A DNA stretch of 64,000 bases from Vibrio sp. B1FLJ16 (GCF_905175385.1 NZ_HG992750.1:1631418-1695417), one strand, 5' to 3'. Numbered from the stretch's first letter, positions 1 to 9,148 are shown. Numbers and translations: made by a program. The notes: a model not told the origin generated them from the sequence alone.

Positions 1-121
1 CCTTACTCGTTGCACTGTAAGAAAACTATAGATCAAGTCTTGTAGATGACCACCAGCAAGCAATCCTCCTTGATTAATTGACACAGATTAATAAAGCATC
101 AACTAACCGAGCAACAACAGC

Positions 122-2161
122 GTGAAATACGTAACATGCGCCACCTGTTTGTTGAGTAAGAGAAATGCAGTGACACGCGATCAATTTGAGTTATTGGCAC
201 CCGGTGGCGATTTAGAAGCAATTAAAGCAGCAATCGCAGCAGGCGCAGACGCCATTTACTGCGGGCTGGACCGCTTCAATGCCCGCAATAGAGCAGCCAA
301 CCTCACGCTGGATAACTTAAACGGCGTATTAACACTCGCACACCAGCACAACTGTAAAATCTTCCTCACTCTCAACGTATTGATTTTAGAGAGTGAAATT
401 CCGGCGATCGTGCGCCTGCTCAGTCAGTTAAATACGACCTCCATCGATGGTGTGATCGTGCAAGACCTCGGGCTGGCTTACCTTCTTAAACATCACTTTC
501 CTGATTTAGATGTTCATGCTTCGACTCAGCTCAATACCCATAACGAAGGGCAGATTCTGTTCCTCAATCAGTTAACGGCGAGTCGCGTTAACCTTTCGCG
601 TGAGTTAAATATCGACGAGATAAAACACCTCGCTCAGTTTGGTCGTGAGCATAACGTGATGATGGAAGTGTTTGTTCATGGCTCTTACTGCATCGGATTC
701 TCGGGTATTTGTTATATCAGCAGCGCACGTAATGGCGCTTCTGGTAACCGTGGCCGTTGCAGCCAGCCTTGTCGCGAGCAGTACCAAACGACAAAAGCCG
801 GCCATCACTGCCCGCTTAACCTAAAAGACAACTCCGCCTTTGGTGACCTGCAAGCCCTTGCCGATGCAGGTGTGTACTCGTTAAAAGTAGAAGGCCGAAT
901 CAAGAAATCGCACTACGTTTACACAGTGGTCGATAACTGGCGTCAGCAAATTGATCGCCTGTGTGACGGTTTAGAGCTATCTGACGATACGACTGAGCTT
1001 TACACCGTGTTTAACCGTGATTTCTCCAATGCCTTTTTACAGGGCAACTTCGGCAAAGCAATGTACATCGACAACCCGCGCGATCACGCCGTCAAACACT
1101 TCTCTAAGATTTATCAGTGTCAGTCTGAGAGTGAAGTCCAGCAGGTTAAAAGGAAGCTCTACGATGACAAAACGGCCATCATCGAGAAAGTCGCTACAAA
1201 GACGCAGGGTTTTGATATCAGCTCCGCTCAGGATTCTGGCAGCAGCTTGAAAGGCGCAATTGACGTACCGGATATTCCGCAGCTCACTCAGCCCGACCCC
1301 ATTCAAGGCGCGCCAAAACTGTCGGTGCTGGTCTCTTCTGCGCAGGATGCCATGCTAAGTGAATATCAAAATGTCGATGTCTATTATCAACTGCCAATGG
1401 GGTTAGCGGGTGAGTTAACAGCAATGGTCGAGCTATTCCAAGCAAATCCCGCTCTAAAACCTTGGTTCCCGGCAATTTTGATTGGTGATGATTTCCAAGC
1501 CGCGCGAAATTTCCTTGAGACGATTCAACCTGAGCTTCTTATCACCAATAACTCCGGCGTGGGTATGATAGCGCTAGAGCTTGACTTAGACTGGGTTGCA
1601 GGGCCGCAAATGAACACCACCAACTCTTATGCGTTGAAGTGTTTGCAGGAAGAATTTTCCGCCAGCGGCGCGTTTATCTCCAATGAAGTGAACATGAAGC
1701 AGATGCGCCATATCAAACGCCCACAATCCATGCGCAGCTTCTACAGTATCTATCATCCGAATACCTTGCTTACCAGCCGCCAGTGCCTGTTTCAGCAAAC
1801 CGAAGGCTGCCGTAAAGTGAAGGTAAACAAAGGCTGTCTAAAGCGTTGTGAAAAGCGCACGTCAATCATCAACCTCAAAGACAATCCGTATGTGCTGCAA
1901 AAACAGAAAGGCAGTCATAATTCCCTCTATGGCGAACACCATGTACTGAACCTGCAAGTGTTGCAGGATTTGCCACAACTGTTTACCGACGTGCTGATTG
2001 ATCTGCGCGATATACAGACCGAAACCAGAGTATCGGTCACCAAGCCCGAGCTGATAGATGCCTTTTTGAAGCAACTCTCCGAGAGCAGCGAGCAAAACAT
2101 GCAAACCTTACAGAAGATGGTTCATCCAGCCACCAACGCGCAGTACTTGAAAGGGCTTTAA
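122..2161 (+). CDS. U32-family peptidase / RlhA-like protein
   Basis: Encodes 679 residues of the U32 family (called collagenase-like peptidases; the E. coli relative RlhA/YdcP is needed for 23S rRNA C2501 hydroxylation). The N-terminal barrel begins with ELLAPGGDLEAIKAAI (about residues 24-39) and continues through HASTQLN and the family signature around CYISSARNGASGNRGRCSQP, whose cysteines are typical of U32 proteins. A second cysteine group lies near residues 560-585 (QCLFQQTEGC, GCLKRC), so a metal or Fe-S centre is plausible. The GTG start at 122 has no clear ribosome binding site. A GTG at 170, behind AAGAGA, is an equally good start and would remove 16 residues. The family assignment is firm; whether it modifies RNA or cleaves protein is not shown by the sequence. 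Confidence 0.85.
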   Translation: MKYVTCATCLLSKRNAVTRDQFELLAPGGDLEAIKAAIAAGADAIYCGLDRFNARNRAANLTLDNLNGVLTLAHQHNCKIFLTLNVLILESEIPAIVRLLSQLNTTSIDGVIVQDLGLAYLLKHHFPDLDVHASTQLNTHNEGQILFLNQLTASRVNLSRELNIDEIKHLAQFGREHNVMMEVFVHGSYCIGFSGICYISSARNGASGNRGRCSQPCREQYQTTKAGHHCPLNLKDNSAFGDLQALADAGVYSLKVEGRIKKSHYVYTVVDNWRQQIDRLCDGLELSDDTTELYTVFNRDFSNAFLQGNFGKAMYIDNPRDHAVKHFSKIYQCQSESEVQQVKRKLYDDKTAIIEKVATKTQGFDISSAQDSGSSLKGAIDVPDIPQLTQPDPIQGAPKLSVLVSSAQDAMLSEYQNVDVYYQLPMGLAGELTAMVELFQANPALKPWFPAILIGDDFQAARNFLETIQPELLITNNSGVGMIALELDLDWVAGPQMNTTNSYALKCLQEEFSASGAFISNEVNMKQMRHIKRPQSMRSFYSIYHPNTLLTSRQCLFQQTEGCRKVKVNKGCLKRCEKRTSIINLKDNPYVLQKQKGSHNSLYGEHHVLNLQVLQDLPQLFTDVLIDLRDIQTETRVSVTKPELIDAFLKQLSESSEQNMQTLQKMVHPATNAQYLKGL

Positions 2162-2194
2162 CAGCGAACCTAAATTCAAAGAGCCAGATATTAG

Positions 2195-2572
2195 ATGAAA
2201 CAAGAAACACTTAACTACTTTAATGACTTGAATTACACCATCACGACACAATCAGATGAGGTGTATGAGCTAAATCAGAACCGCACCGGACTAACGGTCG
2301 AGCTTAATTTTTCGGTATTGAACCAGGGAAAGCTCCCAGAATTACAAGTACAAAATACCGATAAAAAGCTGTTCTTCTTAGCGCTCGGCGACGTGGAACA
2401 AATCGGTATTGATAACTTAGAACCATTCTTTCTAAACCTCGATGAACACTGCTCGCTGGTCGTACTGGAAGAAGAGTTCTTTGAACAAAGCATGAAAGAG
2501 ATTTGGATGTTCTTAGCCAAAGACCCGCGCGAACGCGATGCCTTTAAAGAGAGTAAGTACTACAAAGGCTGA
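2195..2572 (+). CDS. small acidic protein of unknown function
   Basis: Encodes 125 residues that I do not recognise. The ATG lies 33 bp after the U32 gene and in the same direction, so the two may be co-transcribed. The protein is acidic and soluble, with no signal peptide or membrane segment, and alternates short beta-like stretches (TGLTVELNFSVL, LPELQVQN, KLFFLALGDVE) with a C-terminal helix rich in Glu, Phe and Trp (EEEFFEQSMKEIWMFLAKDP). Coding is supported by length, a weak AAGAG upstream and adjacency to the U32 gene. Confidence 0.6.
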   Translation: MKQETLNYFNDLNYTITTQSDEVYELNQNRTGLTVELNFSVLNQGKLPELQVQNTDKKLFFLALGDVEQIGIDNLEPFFLNLDEHCSLVVLEEEFFEQSMKEIWMFLAKDPRERDAFKESKYYKG

Positions 2573-2801
2573 AACGGTAATACCTATTCATCGCTAACAA
2601 GGCTGAGATGAAGGTTGACTGTCAACGGTTTAGCTCCTCCGTATCGCAAAGGATCTGGGTATCTCAAGGCTCTACTAATATCGAGCTGCCGATATGAGTT
2701 ATGTCAAAAATATTGACCGAGAATCAGCAGAAGTCAGATTAACAGTAAGCAATAAAAAAACGGCAGTCAGTGATAGGGTTAATCGACAAATAAACCCTAC
2801 A
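2573..2801. other. intergenic, no gene seen
   Basis: No credible coding region. It holds only a small perfect palindrome (GTTGAC-T-GTCAAC, 2614-2626) and a weak hairpin (AGGGTT 2775-2780 with AACCCT 2793-2798) just before the repeat element that starts at 2802. Confidence 0.5.
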
Positions 2802-3081
2802 TATACCCAAGTAACCTCAAGATGCTCGGTTCAGCGAGAATGGCTTGGTTCGCAGTCACGGCAACGATTAGAAGATCTAGTCATTCTAAATCAAAAATCG
2901 TTAACAAAGGCTGTGAGCCAAGCCAACTCGCCCTTCGGGAGCGTGTCACAGGCACTACTTCAGCGTCAAATAACTTGGAAAGAGCTCGCTATTCCACTGC
3001 GTTACTTACTTTGTGAATAAGCCTTGAACTAGCACCAGTGACAACGCTCTGAACCCTGCATCTTGAAGTCACTTGGGTATA
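2802..3081. repeat. MITE-like element with 24-bp terminal inverted repeats
   Basis: A 280-bp non-coding element bounded by 24-bp terminal inverted repeats. The left end starts TATACCCAAGTAACCTCAAG (2802-2825) and the right end (3058-3081) is its reverse complement with two mismatches. It lies between the small unknown gene and the 3' end of the RND operon. Short overlapping reading frames inside it look incidental. Two reduced relatives occur in the same window at 49309-49341 and near 54741-54777, so this is a dispersed family. No transposase is present, so any movement would need a helper elsewhere. Confidence 0.75.
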
Positions 3082-3138
3082 AACTACCATTTTCATGCGG
3101 AGCCGAATTACTCGGTTCGGACTGTAATCCCAAGGACC

Positions 3139-6100
3139 TCAGAGGTTAGGTTGCGCCTCTAGCCCATATTGTGACCATTTAGTTAGCTTTAAATCATCCA
3201 AAATAAGCAGCACGCAAGGCACAACAATTGACGCGAGTAACGTGGCTGAGACTAAGCCAAACGCAATACTGGCAATTAGCGGGATCAGAAATTGCGCCTG
3301 TGTGCTAGTTTCAGTTAACAGTGGAAGTAAGCCTGCAAAAGTGGTTAACGAGGTAATAAATATCGCTCTGAATCGGTCACGCACCGCCGCTCGACAAGCA
3401 TCTATCAAGCGCTCGCCTTGGGTGAAATTCTGCTTAATAAAGTTGACCAACAAAATGTTATCGTTAACGACAATACCCGCTAAGGTTGCAAAGCCAACCA
3501 GACTTGGAATAGTCAAATCAAACCCCATACCTAGATGCCCCCATACCACACCAATCCAGCCCATAGGTATCGCCAGCAGCACTGCGATAGGTTGGGTGTA
3601 ACTTTGGAAAAGGAAAACTAAGATAAGATAGATCCCCACCAGGCCAAGAGCAAAGAAGGTCGCTAGTGAGGAGCCCGTATCTGAGCTTTCTTTATCCTGA
3701 CCTTGAGAGGCAAAACTGACCTCTGGGAATTTCTGTTGAATTTGCGGAACAAATTCACTATTGAACTGCAGCATGACTTCACGCGCATTGGCAACCCGAG
3801 TATCGATGTTGCCTTGGACAACCACCGTATTCATCCCATTAATGCGGTGGATCCGTGAGAAACCTTGTTCTTTGTCAAACGTCGCCACACTTGATAGCGG
3901 AACAAGGGTTCCATTACCTGCCGTCACCATCAAATTATTCAGCTCATACAGGCTAGCTTGGTGAGTAAACTCATCCAATCTCACACTAATATCCACCAGC
4001 TCACCTTGTTGGAAAACCGTCAGATCAGTGCTGCCTTTTACCGCACTGCGCAGCGTTTGAGCAACATTGGAAGCATTAACTCCCATCACGCCGGCTTCAT
4101 CTTTAAGGTTAACGTGGAATTCGGTCCTACCCTCACGCAGATCGGTGGAAAGGTTATAGACACCATCAAATCCCTTCAACCACTTCACAAGCGAGCGGCT
4201 AACTTGATTGAGCTGTTCTAAAGAATCCCCTTGAACTCGAATATCAATACCATTGCCGGCAATGCCACGTTCTTTATCGGTGAACTTGAGTGAAACGACA
4301 TCTGCCGTGGGTCCTACTTTTTGTTTCCAATCTTGAATTAGATCTTTAATGTTCTGCTGCCTAAACTGCGCTGGTAGAAGATCGGCACTGACGGTTGCCA
4401 TGTGCGGCCCCGATTCATTGGCATCAGAATTTGAGTTGAACATGATGGTGGTGCTCGCGACCAAAGGTTGTGAGCTTGGGTATTTCTCTGCGTAATCTTG
4501 ATTGAGATCTTCAAGCGCGGTAGATACTTTCTCTACCACCGTCTCTGTCTGGCTAAGTAAAGTACCCTGCGGGAGCAAGATGCGCGCTTGCAGCACATCG
4601 CTTTCCAAAGCAGGCATGGCTTTGAATTTCAAAAAGCCTGACGAAATAGAAGCTGTCGAGATCATCACCACCATCACCAGTATCCCCAGTGAAAGATAAG
4701 GCGTATTCATCGCTTTGACACTCACTGGCACGAAAAATCTATCTCTGATATTTTCAAACCCAGCAATGAATTTATCCCGTATAGGGTTGGAGCGAAATTC
4801 AGTATGGCTGTGCGCCAAATGAGACGGCAGGATCAAGAAAGCTTCTGTCAGACTGACAAGTAACGTAATCAATAACACGATGGGAATATAGCGTAATACT
4901 TCGCCCATATTACCCGTGAGAAACATCAGCGGCCCTATCACCATGATGGTGGTAGCAAACGATGCGATCACACCAGGGAAAACTTGCTTGGTGCCTTCAA
5001 CCGCAGCGTCAAACGCAGACAATCCTTTTTGCCTCTTGGCTGCGATGTTTTCTGCAATGATCAAAGAGTCATCCATTAGCAGACCAATGGCAACAATCAG
5101 CCCGACCAGCGTCATCATATTCAGGGTATAACCGAGAAGTTGTATCGTAAAAATAGCGCCAAGAAATGAAACCGGCAGCCCCATGGTGACCCAAAAGCTA
5201 AAGCGAATATTAAAGAACGCCCACAACATCAAAAATGCCAGTGCCAACCCTTGTACGCCATTGCTGGTAAGAATTCTCAGGCGTTCAATAATGTTAGTGC
5301 TGGAATCTTGCGTGATGGTTAAAGCGACGCCTTCAGGGGCTTTCGCTTGTTCTTTTTCAACAATGCTGACGATCGCATCCTTAACCGTCAAAGTATCCTG
5401 AAATTGTGTTTTAGACACCTGAAGCAAAGCGGCACGCTGGCCATTGAACAGGATTTGATTTTCATCGGTACTGAACTTCTGCTGAATAACGGCAACATCA
5501 CCCAAACGAACCTGAGTCCCCGCCTCACTGGATTTAATCACAATATTTTCGAAGTCTCTGACGTTACTACCTAAGTGGTCGAAACGGACACTGATCTCTT
5601 CCAAGTCATTACTAAATACACCAGCCGGAGTGCTAATACTTTGCTGTTGTACCAGATTGGACAAGTCAGACACACTCAGGCCGTACTGTTGCAACTTCCA
5701 CTGCGACACGCGAATTTCTATTTCTTGATCCGCAAAACCGCTCACGGTCACCTGCGTGATCATTGGACTGCCTTTTAGCTTGTGTTTAATTTGTTGGGCG
5801 TAAAGATATAAGTCCCTATCTGACATATTGCCGGTAATAGCGACACTGGCCACCGTCGCCACTCTGTCCAGTTTCGACACCGTCATCTGCTCAACCCGAT
5901 CCGGAAAGTCATTTATGGCGTTAACCTGCTGCTGAATATCGCTGGTTAAGGTGTCTATGTCCTCATCATCACCGATTTCCACATTGGCGATGACCAAATT
6001 CTCTCTGGCATCACAGCTTAACTCTTTAATTCCACTCAGCTTATCGAGTGAGTCTTCTAACGGGTAACACACCTCTTCCATCATCTCAAAAGGAGACGCG

Positions 6101-6252
6101 CCCGGATAAACGATTCGAACTTCAATATTTTTGGTCGGGGTGAGCGGAAAAGTGTCTTTCTGAAGTTTGGGCAAGGCAAAACCCCCTAACAGAAGTACTG
6201 CCATCATCAGTACATTGGCGCCAGTGGCGTGTCGTGCGAAAAAAGCGATCAT
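3139..6252 (-). CDS. RND-family efflux permease
   Basis: Encodes 1037 residues, the usual length of an inner-membrane RND pump subunit of the AcrB/HAE1 type. The first transmembrane helix begins near residue 10 (VLMMAVLLLGGFALP). Two periplasmic porter domains follow, and the TM4 motif MDDSLIIAENI carries the Asp pair used for proton relay. A second set of helices follows in the C-terminal half (LATFFALGLVGIYLILVFLF onward). The start overlaps the stop of the upstream adaptor gene by 4 bp, so the two are translationally coupled. An outer-membrane partner is not encoded nearby and is presumably a shared TolC. Substrate range cannot be read from the sequence. Confidence 0.92.
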   Translation of the reverse strand: MIAFFARHATGANVLMMAVLLLGGFALPKLQKDTFPLTPTKNIEVRIVYPGASPFEMMEEVCYPLEDSLDKLSGIKELSCDARENLVIANVEIGDDEDIDTLTSDIQQQVNAINDFPDRVEQMTVSKLDRVATVASVAITGNMSDRDLYLYAQQIKHKLKGSPMITQVTVSGFADQEIEIRVSQWKLQQYGLSVSDLSNLVQQQSISTPAGVFSNDLEEISVRFDHLGSNVRDFENIVIKSSEAGTQVRLGDVAVIQQKFSTDENQILFNGQRAALLQVSKTQFQDTLTVKDAIVSIVEKEQAKAPEGVALTITQDSSTNIIERLRILTSNGVQGLALAFLMLWAFFNIRFSFWVTMGLPVSFLGAIFTIQLLGYTLNMMTLVGLIVAIGLLMDDSLIIAENIAAKRQKGLSAFDAAVEGTKQVFPGVIASFATTIMVIGPLMFLTGNMGEVLRYIPIVLLITLLVSLTEAFLILPSHLAHSHTEFRSNPIRDKFIAGFENIRDRFFVPVSVKAMNTPYLSLGILVMVVMISTASISSGFLKFKAMPALESDVLQARILLPQGTLLSQTETVVEKVSTALEDLNQDYAEKYPSSQPLVASTTIMFNSNSDANESGPHMATVSADLLPAQFRQQNIKDLIQDWKQKVGPTADVVSLKFTDKERGIAGNGIDIRVQGDSLEQLNQVSRSLVKWLKGFDGVYNLSTDLREGRTEFHVNLKDEAGVMGVNASNVAQTLRSAVKGSTDLTVFQQGELVDISVRLDEFTHQASLYELNNLMVTAGNGTLVPLSSVATFDKEQGFSRIHRINGMNTVVVQGNIDTRVANAREVMLQFNSEFVPQIQQKFPEVSFASQGQDKESSDTGSSLATFFALGLVGIYLILVFLFQSYTQPIAVLLAIPMGWIGVVWGHLGMGFDLTIPSLVGFATLAGIVVNDNILLVNFIKQNFTQGERLIDACRAAVRDRFRAIFITSLTTFAGLLPLLTETSTQAQFLIPLIASIAFGLVSATLLASIVVPCVLLILDDLKLTKWSQYGLEAQPNL

Positions 6253-7571
6253 AGCTTGCCCTCTTTCTGAATCGCATTTACAGCTTTAAATCCGCTATGC
6301 GTATCCAACCAGAGGCCGATTTTCTCATCCGGTTGCGGTTGTAAAGACATCCCCTCAACGGCGGGAGAAAGTTTACTTAGTGCAACCACATCACCGAATT
6401 CCACGCCAGATTTGATCACCGCAACCTGCCCTTGGATAAAATCAACGCTCACAGGTTTGATTCTCAGTTTTCCTTCAGAGACAGTGTAAACTTTACCGTC
6501 ATGAATGGCGTTTATCGGTAGCAGTACTTGTTGCTCCATAACCGGAGCTTTAAGCGTCACTTTAACAAAAGTCCCTCGAATAAGTGGTGGTTTCTCACCC
6601 GGGATCGCTTGCTGATAAGGCTGATTGATTTGAGCGACGAGGCTTTGACTTTGAGTCTGAGCATCGATTTCACCTCCGGATCGGCTGACCGCGGCAGGCC
6701 AAGTGATCACTTTATCGCCAGCCTGGAGCTCGACTGTCGCGCTCAAGTTGCTATGAACATCTTCGTCAAGCGAGTCTAAGTGATTGGAATTTCTTAGCGG
6801 GCGCATTTTACCAAGCGGAAACTGCGCGCGTACCTCGACGGCGTCAATGCCATCCGCTTTGAGCAGCAACTCCCCCTTATTGACATACTCAGCAAGCCCA
6901 ACCAAGGTTTCAACAATGCGAATATCAAACGGGGCTTTAATCACGGTTTGTTCAAGATCGCGGTTTGCGAGAGCAAGTTCCGTTTGTAATACCTTCTGCT
7001 GGGCTTGATTAATCGCTAGCTGGTTTTTTTGAGTCTGGAGCTGTTGCTGGCTACTAAGCAGCTCTTTGGTCGCGCGGTCTTTCTCTGTTTTGGAGATATG
7101 CCCGGTCTCACTTAATTTGATTGAGCGTGCATATTCTGACTGTTGTACCTGAAACTCTTTCTCTGCAATCTTGAGTGAATCGATAATTGTTTGTTTTGTC
7201 AGCGTTAGTACTTCAAGCTCTGCCTGCAAGCGAGCAATAATGAGCTGATAAGAGGCGGGATCGATTCTGAGGATTTCGCTATCTTTACGAATAATGGTGC
7301 CAGTTTTGTATTGCTCGGAAACCCATACAACTGCGCCGTCGAGTTCGGACTGTGCCTGCCAATCTTGAGCGGGTTCAGTATGCCCATATCCGAAGGCTGA
7401 AGGTTGGATGTTTCGTGGCTCAACTTTCAGCACTCGCACCACCTTTTTAGGGGCGGCAGTACTCGCTTTGGGCGGTTCGGCCTTCATTCTCGGTGCCACG
7501 ATCAATAGCGCGATGCCTAGTAAAACAGGAGGAATAAACAACGCCCTCTGCAACCAACTGTATCCAGTCAT
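6249..7571 (-). CDS. RND efflux periplasmic adaptor (HlyD-like)
   Basis: Encodes 440 residues of a membrane-fusion protein. It has an N-terminal anchor (FIPPVLLGIALLIVAP), a biotinyl-lipoyl-like segment, a long Gln/Lys/Glu-rich coiled-coil hairpin at about residues 130-215 (SSQQQLQTQKNQLAINQAQQ), then beta-barrel and membrane-proximal domains. There is no lipobox cysteine, so it is probably anchored by the N-terminal helix. It is the first gene of a two-gene operon with the RND permease (4-bp overlap) and links the pump to an outer-membrane channel. No regulator gene lies next to it. Confidence 0.9.
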   Translation of the reverse strand: MTGYSWLQRALFIPPVLLGIALLIVAPRMKAEPPKASTAAPKKVVRVLKVEPRNIQPSAFGYGHTEPAQDWQAQSELDGAVVWVSEQYKTGTIIRKDSEILRIDPASYQLIIARLQAELEVLTLTKQTIIDSLKIAEKEFQVQQSEYARSIKLSETGHISKTEKDRATKELLSSQQQLQTQKNQLAINQAQQKVLQTELALANRDLEQTVIKAPFDIRIVETLVGLAEYVNKGELLLKADGIDAVEVRAQFPLGKMRPLRNSNHLDSLDEDVHSNLSATVELQAGDKVITWPAAVSRSGGEIDAQTQSQSLVAQINQPYQQAIPGEKPPLIRGTFVKVTLKAPVMEQQVLLPINAIHDGKVYTVSEGKLRIKPVSVDFIQGQVAVIKSGVEFGDVVALSKLSPAVEGMSLQPQPDEKIGLWLDTHSGFKAVNAIQKEGKL

Positions 7572-7698
7572 AACGATTCCTTTACCCTAGGTATATTAGC
7601 TGTAGCTTAAATAAAAATTAGCATACAGCCGTAAACAACTTTGCACTCAAGGTCTCAAAATAAGTCAGGCCTCGCAATGGAGACCTGATATTTTTAAC

Positions 7699-8049
7699 TT
7701 ACTGATTGTTTTTACCTTTGCCCATTCCAGCTCTAGGAATAGCTGCGCTTTGATGAGCGATAAACTCTTGCTCAGAAATAACACTGTCTAAATTCTTATC
7801 TAGCGAAGCAAACGTATGGCTTTGATTGATATTTTTCAACTTACGCCCCTCCTCTGCTCGTTGAGCAATACGCTCAGACCGCGCTTGATTAAACTCAGCT
7901 TCCGTTATCTGGCCATTGCCATCCAGATCAAACTGTGAAAATACTGGACGCGACATATTGTTGTTCATGCCTTTATTCATTCCACCAGCCACGGCTCCGA
8001 AAGCAATAGCGATGCAGAGTAACGCAATTATTGTGCTTTTGATTTTCAT
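7699..8049 (-). CDS. secreted EF-hand protein
   Basis: Encodes 116 residues with a signal peptide (hydrophobic residues about 5-20, IIALLCIAIAFGAVAGG). It carries two EF-hand-like loops: FDLDGNGQITEAEF, a full DxDxNGxIxxxE loop, and LDKNLDSVISEQEF, a second and more divergent loop. A Met/Asn-rich linker (GGMNKGMNNNMSR) precedes the first loop, and the protein ends in a basic tail. It is probably a periplasmic or exported calcium-binding protein. An AAGGAAAAC ribosome binding site lies just upstream of the ATG. It sits alone between the RND operon and the NifX-like cluster. Confidence 0.8.
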   Translation of the reverse strand: MKIKSTIIALLCIAIAFGAVAGGMNKGMNNNMSRPVFSQFDLDGNGQITEAEFNQARSERIAQRAEEGRKLKNINQSHTFASLDKNLDSVISEQEFIAHQSAAIPRAGMGKGKNNQ

Positions 8050-8352
8050 GACGTTTTCCTTCTCTTAAACCTTCTATTTAAGGATATGCTAATGTAGGTA
8101 ACGTTACGTAATGTGATGTAAAGGTGTGTAAAGATGACTAAGCAGTTATCGCTTAATGTTCGGAGGGATATAGGGACAAGTCTTGCGTTTTGCCAAATAT
8201 CACTTTTTGTATATCAAAAATACCTGACTATCTGTAACGTATTTTGAAACGTAGCAAGCTTCAGGGCATAACTTTGCTAGAGCTGCATTCATGTCAGTCA
8301 AGGCACTGAATAGCCGCTCAAAGTAGTAATACGGTGGATCCTAATTTTCCAT
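8050..8352. other. intergenic, no gene seen
   Basis: About 300 bp between the divergent EF-hand and NifX-like genes. It should hold both promoters. I see no open frame and no repeat here; the strong palindromes begin at 8353. Confidence 0.5.
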
Positions 8353-8384
8353 AATTAGTTATTGGCATATGCCAATAACTAATT
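8353..8384. promoter_or_regulatory. 32-bp perfect palindrome, likely operator
   Basis: A perfect 32-bp palindrome. The half is AATTAGTTATTGGCAT, and the centre reads TTGGCATATGCCAA. It lies 37 bp before the NifX-like start codon. Its length and symmetry suggest an operator for a dimeric or tetrameric regulator; the divergent DUF134 protein encoded at 9149-9430 is the obvious candidate. That pairing is inferred from position. Confidence 0.7.
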
Positions 8385-8386
8385 GT

Positions 8387-8423
8387 ATAGTGTTCTCCTT
8401 ACACAGATAAAGGAGAACACTAT
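8387..8423 (+). promoter_or_regulatory. hairpin covering ribosome binding site and start codon
   Basis: A perfect 14-bp inverted repeat: ATAGTGTTCTCCTT (8387-8400) pairs with AAGGAGAACACTAT (8410-8423) across a 9-nt loop. The 3' arm contains the Shine-Dalgarno AAGGAG and the first two bases of the ATG at 8422. If the transcript starts upstream of 8387, the folded mRNA should block translation of the NifX-like gene. This could be an RNA thermometer, the target of an RNA-binding factor, or a DNA operator that happens to overlap the site. Confidence 0.7.
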
Positions 8424-8889
8424 GTTGTTTGCCATTCCCTGCCGCGAATCTTCTCTTTCCAATCATTTTGCCAAAGCCCCTCAGATTATGCTGTGGGATA
8501 ACCAAACCAATGCCAAACGAATCCTTGAGCTGCCTAAGTCATCATCGTGTTGTGGTCATAAGCACTTTTGGCGTGAAGTATTGCAAGATAATCAGGTGAA
8601 TGCTGTTGTCGTTCGTTCAATTGGTTCGAATATGCTGAGTACACTATTTAAGCTCAATGTTCGTGTTCTGAGTGCACCGCGTGGGTTCTCTCTGGAGAGC
8701 TTTGATGAAAACCAATTAACTCCAGTCACTCAAATTGAATTTGCTCGGCCGTCAGCGAATAAAAATAAAGCAAGCTGTTCAAGTCAGAGTAAATCACGTT
8801 CTGCTGTGATTGGTATGCGAGAAGCATACAGTGAACGAAGAGTTACAGACCTCGAGTACTCACTAGTAAGCTTTCGCCACAAGCGATGA
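8422..8889 (+). CDS. NifX/NifB-type Fe-Mo cofactor-binding domain protein
   Basis: Encodes 155 residues with the dinitrogenase iron-molybdenum cofactor-binding fold (PF02579 type). It opens with LFAIPCRESSLSNHFAKAPQ, runs through NAVVVRSIGSNMLSTLFKLNVRVLSAP, and carries an SSSCCGHKH metal-ligand-like stretch at about residues 38-46. The C-terminal 50 residues are basic and Ser-rich, outside the domain. The ATG at 8422 is chosen over an in-frame ATG at 8383 because it follows AAGGAG with correct spacing, and 8383 falls inside the palindrome. No nitrogenase genes are present, so the role is probably iron-sulfur or metal cluster handling. It is followed by an NqrM paralogue and a DUF134 regulator. 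Confidence 0.82.
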   Translation: MLFAIPCRESSLSNHFAKAPQIMLWDNQTNAKRILELPKSSSCCGHKHFWREVLQDNQVNAVVVRSIGSNMLSTLFKLNVRVLSAPRGFSLESFDENQLTPVTQIEFARPSANKNKASCSSQSKSRSAVIGMREAYSERRVTDLEYSLVSFRHKR

Positions 8890-8938
8890 ATCACTTGGCG
8901 AAAGCGTTTAAGTTACTCAACCAACCAGAGAAAAAATA

Positions 8939-9148
8939 ATGATATACCTAATCAGCTTTGTGACTTTTTTGGTTGTTGTGGTCTTGATGGCGATAGGCGT
9001 GATGCTAAAACGTCAAACGATACAAGGCAGTTGTGGTGGGCTGGCTAGTATTGAAATAGAAAGAGAGTGCAACTGCGTCGAAACGTGCGATGAGCATGCG
9101 CGTGTACTTTACCAAATACAGGAACCGCAAGTGCCTTTTAGGTTCTAG
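8939..9148 (+). CDS. NqrM-like (DUF539) Na+-NQR maturation paralogue
   Basis: Encodes 69 residues: one N-terminal membrane helix (LISFVTFLVVVVLMAIGVML) and a short cysteine-rich domain with the NqrM signature SCGGL and CNCVETC, giving the four family cysteines. NqrM delivers iron for the Cys-ligated centre between NqrD and NqrE of the sodium-pumping NADH:quinone reductase. The canonical gene normally sits beside nqr-apbE; this copy lies instead behind a NifX-like gene, so it is probably a specialised paralogue. It is in the same direction as the NifX-like gene, 49 bp downstream, and its stop directly abuts the stop of the convergent DUF134 gene. Confidence 0.82.
   Translation: MIYLISFVTFLVVVVLMAIGVMLKRQTIQGSCGGLASIEIERECNCVETCDEHARVLYQIQEPQVPFRF

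Noticed and set aside
2694..3020. 108-residue reading frame after the small unknown gene
   Set aside because: It lies mostly in the MITE-like element and has no ribosome binding site or recognisable motif.
8353..8423. Considered as a riboswitch
   Set aside because: Only simple inverted repeats are present; no known aptamer core is visible. Described as palindrome and hairpin instead.
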